From: Mycobacterium sp. ACS4054
Lineage (GTDB): Bacteria > Actinomycetota > Actinomycetes > Mycobacteriales > Mycobacteriaceae
Reading direction: 5' to 3'
NCBI RefSeq assembly: GCF_001667275.1
Contig: NZ_LZHV01000040.1
Span: forward strand, 1-38,838
DNA length: 38,838 nucleotides
Part shown: positions 38,689-38,838 of the stretch, in pieces
Numbering within the stretch: position 1 is the stretch's first letter
How the letters are laid out: the number at the start of each line of letters is the position of its first letter
The notes under the pieces: generated by a model
What the model was told of the DNA's origin: nothing
The model's database searches: none
What the model saw: only the letters and a program-made list of their open reading frames with translations
Translations under genes and position numbers: made by a program

Positions 38689-38838
38689 TCAGGCCCAGCT
38701 GGACCCAACGGCGCTGTCGGTGCTGGCCATGTTGCTGCCGGCGCTCTGCACCTTCTGCCCGTGGGCGTTGGCCTGCTCGTAGATCACCTGGAAGTTGCGA
38801 CCCAACTGGGTGATGAACTCCTGGCAGGCCACCGAACC
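38689..38838 (-). CDS. ESX secreted WXG100 protein, EsxI/EsxN type (C-terminal part)
   Basis: The last 49 codons of an ESX-5-type small secreted protein; the 5' half lies beyond the window. The visible part includes ACQEFITQLGRNFQVIYEQA, NAHGQKVQSAGSNMASTDSA and the end VGSSWA. This is almost identical to what I remember of the M. tuberculosis Mtb9.9 group (EsxI, L, N, O, V). In that genome esxI (Rv1037c) is near trcR, so esxI is the likely counterpart, but the group is too similar to name the member. The partner esxJ-like gene would be expected upstream, outside the window. Confidence 0.9.
   Translation of the reverse strand, partial: GSVACQEFITQLGRNFQVIYEQANAHGQKVQSAGSNMASTDSAVGSSWA

Overview
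The window is high-GC actinobacterial DNA and almost certainly comes from a slow-growing Mycobacterium. Several proteins are near-identical in sequence or length to what I remember of M. tuberculosis H37Rv Rv1013-Rv1037c. The backbone order pks16 - pth - rplY - lpqT - prsA - glmU - TetR (Rv1019) - mfd - mazG - lpqU - eno - FtsB-like (Rv1024) - DUF501 (Rv1025) - ppx2 - kdp - trcS/trcR - esx follows that chromosome. All comparisons with M. tuberculosis are from memory, not from a search.

Layout. Bases 1-317 are a homopolymer-rich, probably low-quality contig edge leading into pks16. Positions 318-11295 hold pks16 (+) facing pth-rplY (-), a short-chain dehydrogenase (-) diverging from a giant cyclase/ATPase/LuxR regulator (+), then the minus-strand genes glmU, prsA, arsC and lpqT. 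A 64-nt palindrome separates the LuxR gene from lpqT. Then come tRNA-Gln(TTG) and a TetR regulator. Next is a small LysA-like protein that has lost its PLP lysine. A long plus-strand housekeeping run follows: mfd, mazG, lpqU, eno, ftsB-like, DUF501 and ppx.

Positions 22066-36071 are the most unusual part. A small putative winged-helix protein sits behind two copies of a 29-nt motif. It faces a complete minus-strand kdp operon: an uncatalogued 27-residue membrane peptide, then kdpF, A, B, C, D, E, with short gaps or overlaps throughout. Upstream of kdp lie a DUF2254 membrane protein, a two-helix membrane protein, a second stand-alone KdpA whose natural start codon appears to be ATC, and another short-chain dehydrogenase. 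In M. tuberculosis, as I recall, kdpFABC diverges from kdpDE and nothing lies between kdpC and trcS, so this stretch is rearranged and expanded. The window ends with a 28-codon gene for ribosomal protein bL37, the trcR-trcS two-component operon, a strong hairpin and the 3' end of an EsxI/EsxN-type ESX secreted protein gene.

How the genes work together. KdpD/KdpE should sense potassium limitation and drive the KdpFABC pump. The extra KdpA, DUF2254 and the two-helix protein may form an associated membrane module of unknown function. GlmU and PrsA supply UDP-GlcNAc and PRPP (the latter also feeds decaprenyl-phospho-arabinose) for the cell wall. Pth and bL25 serve translation. Mfd and MazG serve DNA repair and nucleotide-pool cleaning, and LpqU and the FtsB-like protein act at the wall and division site.
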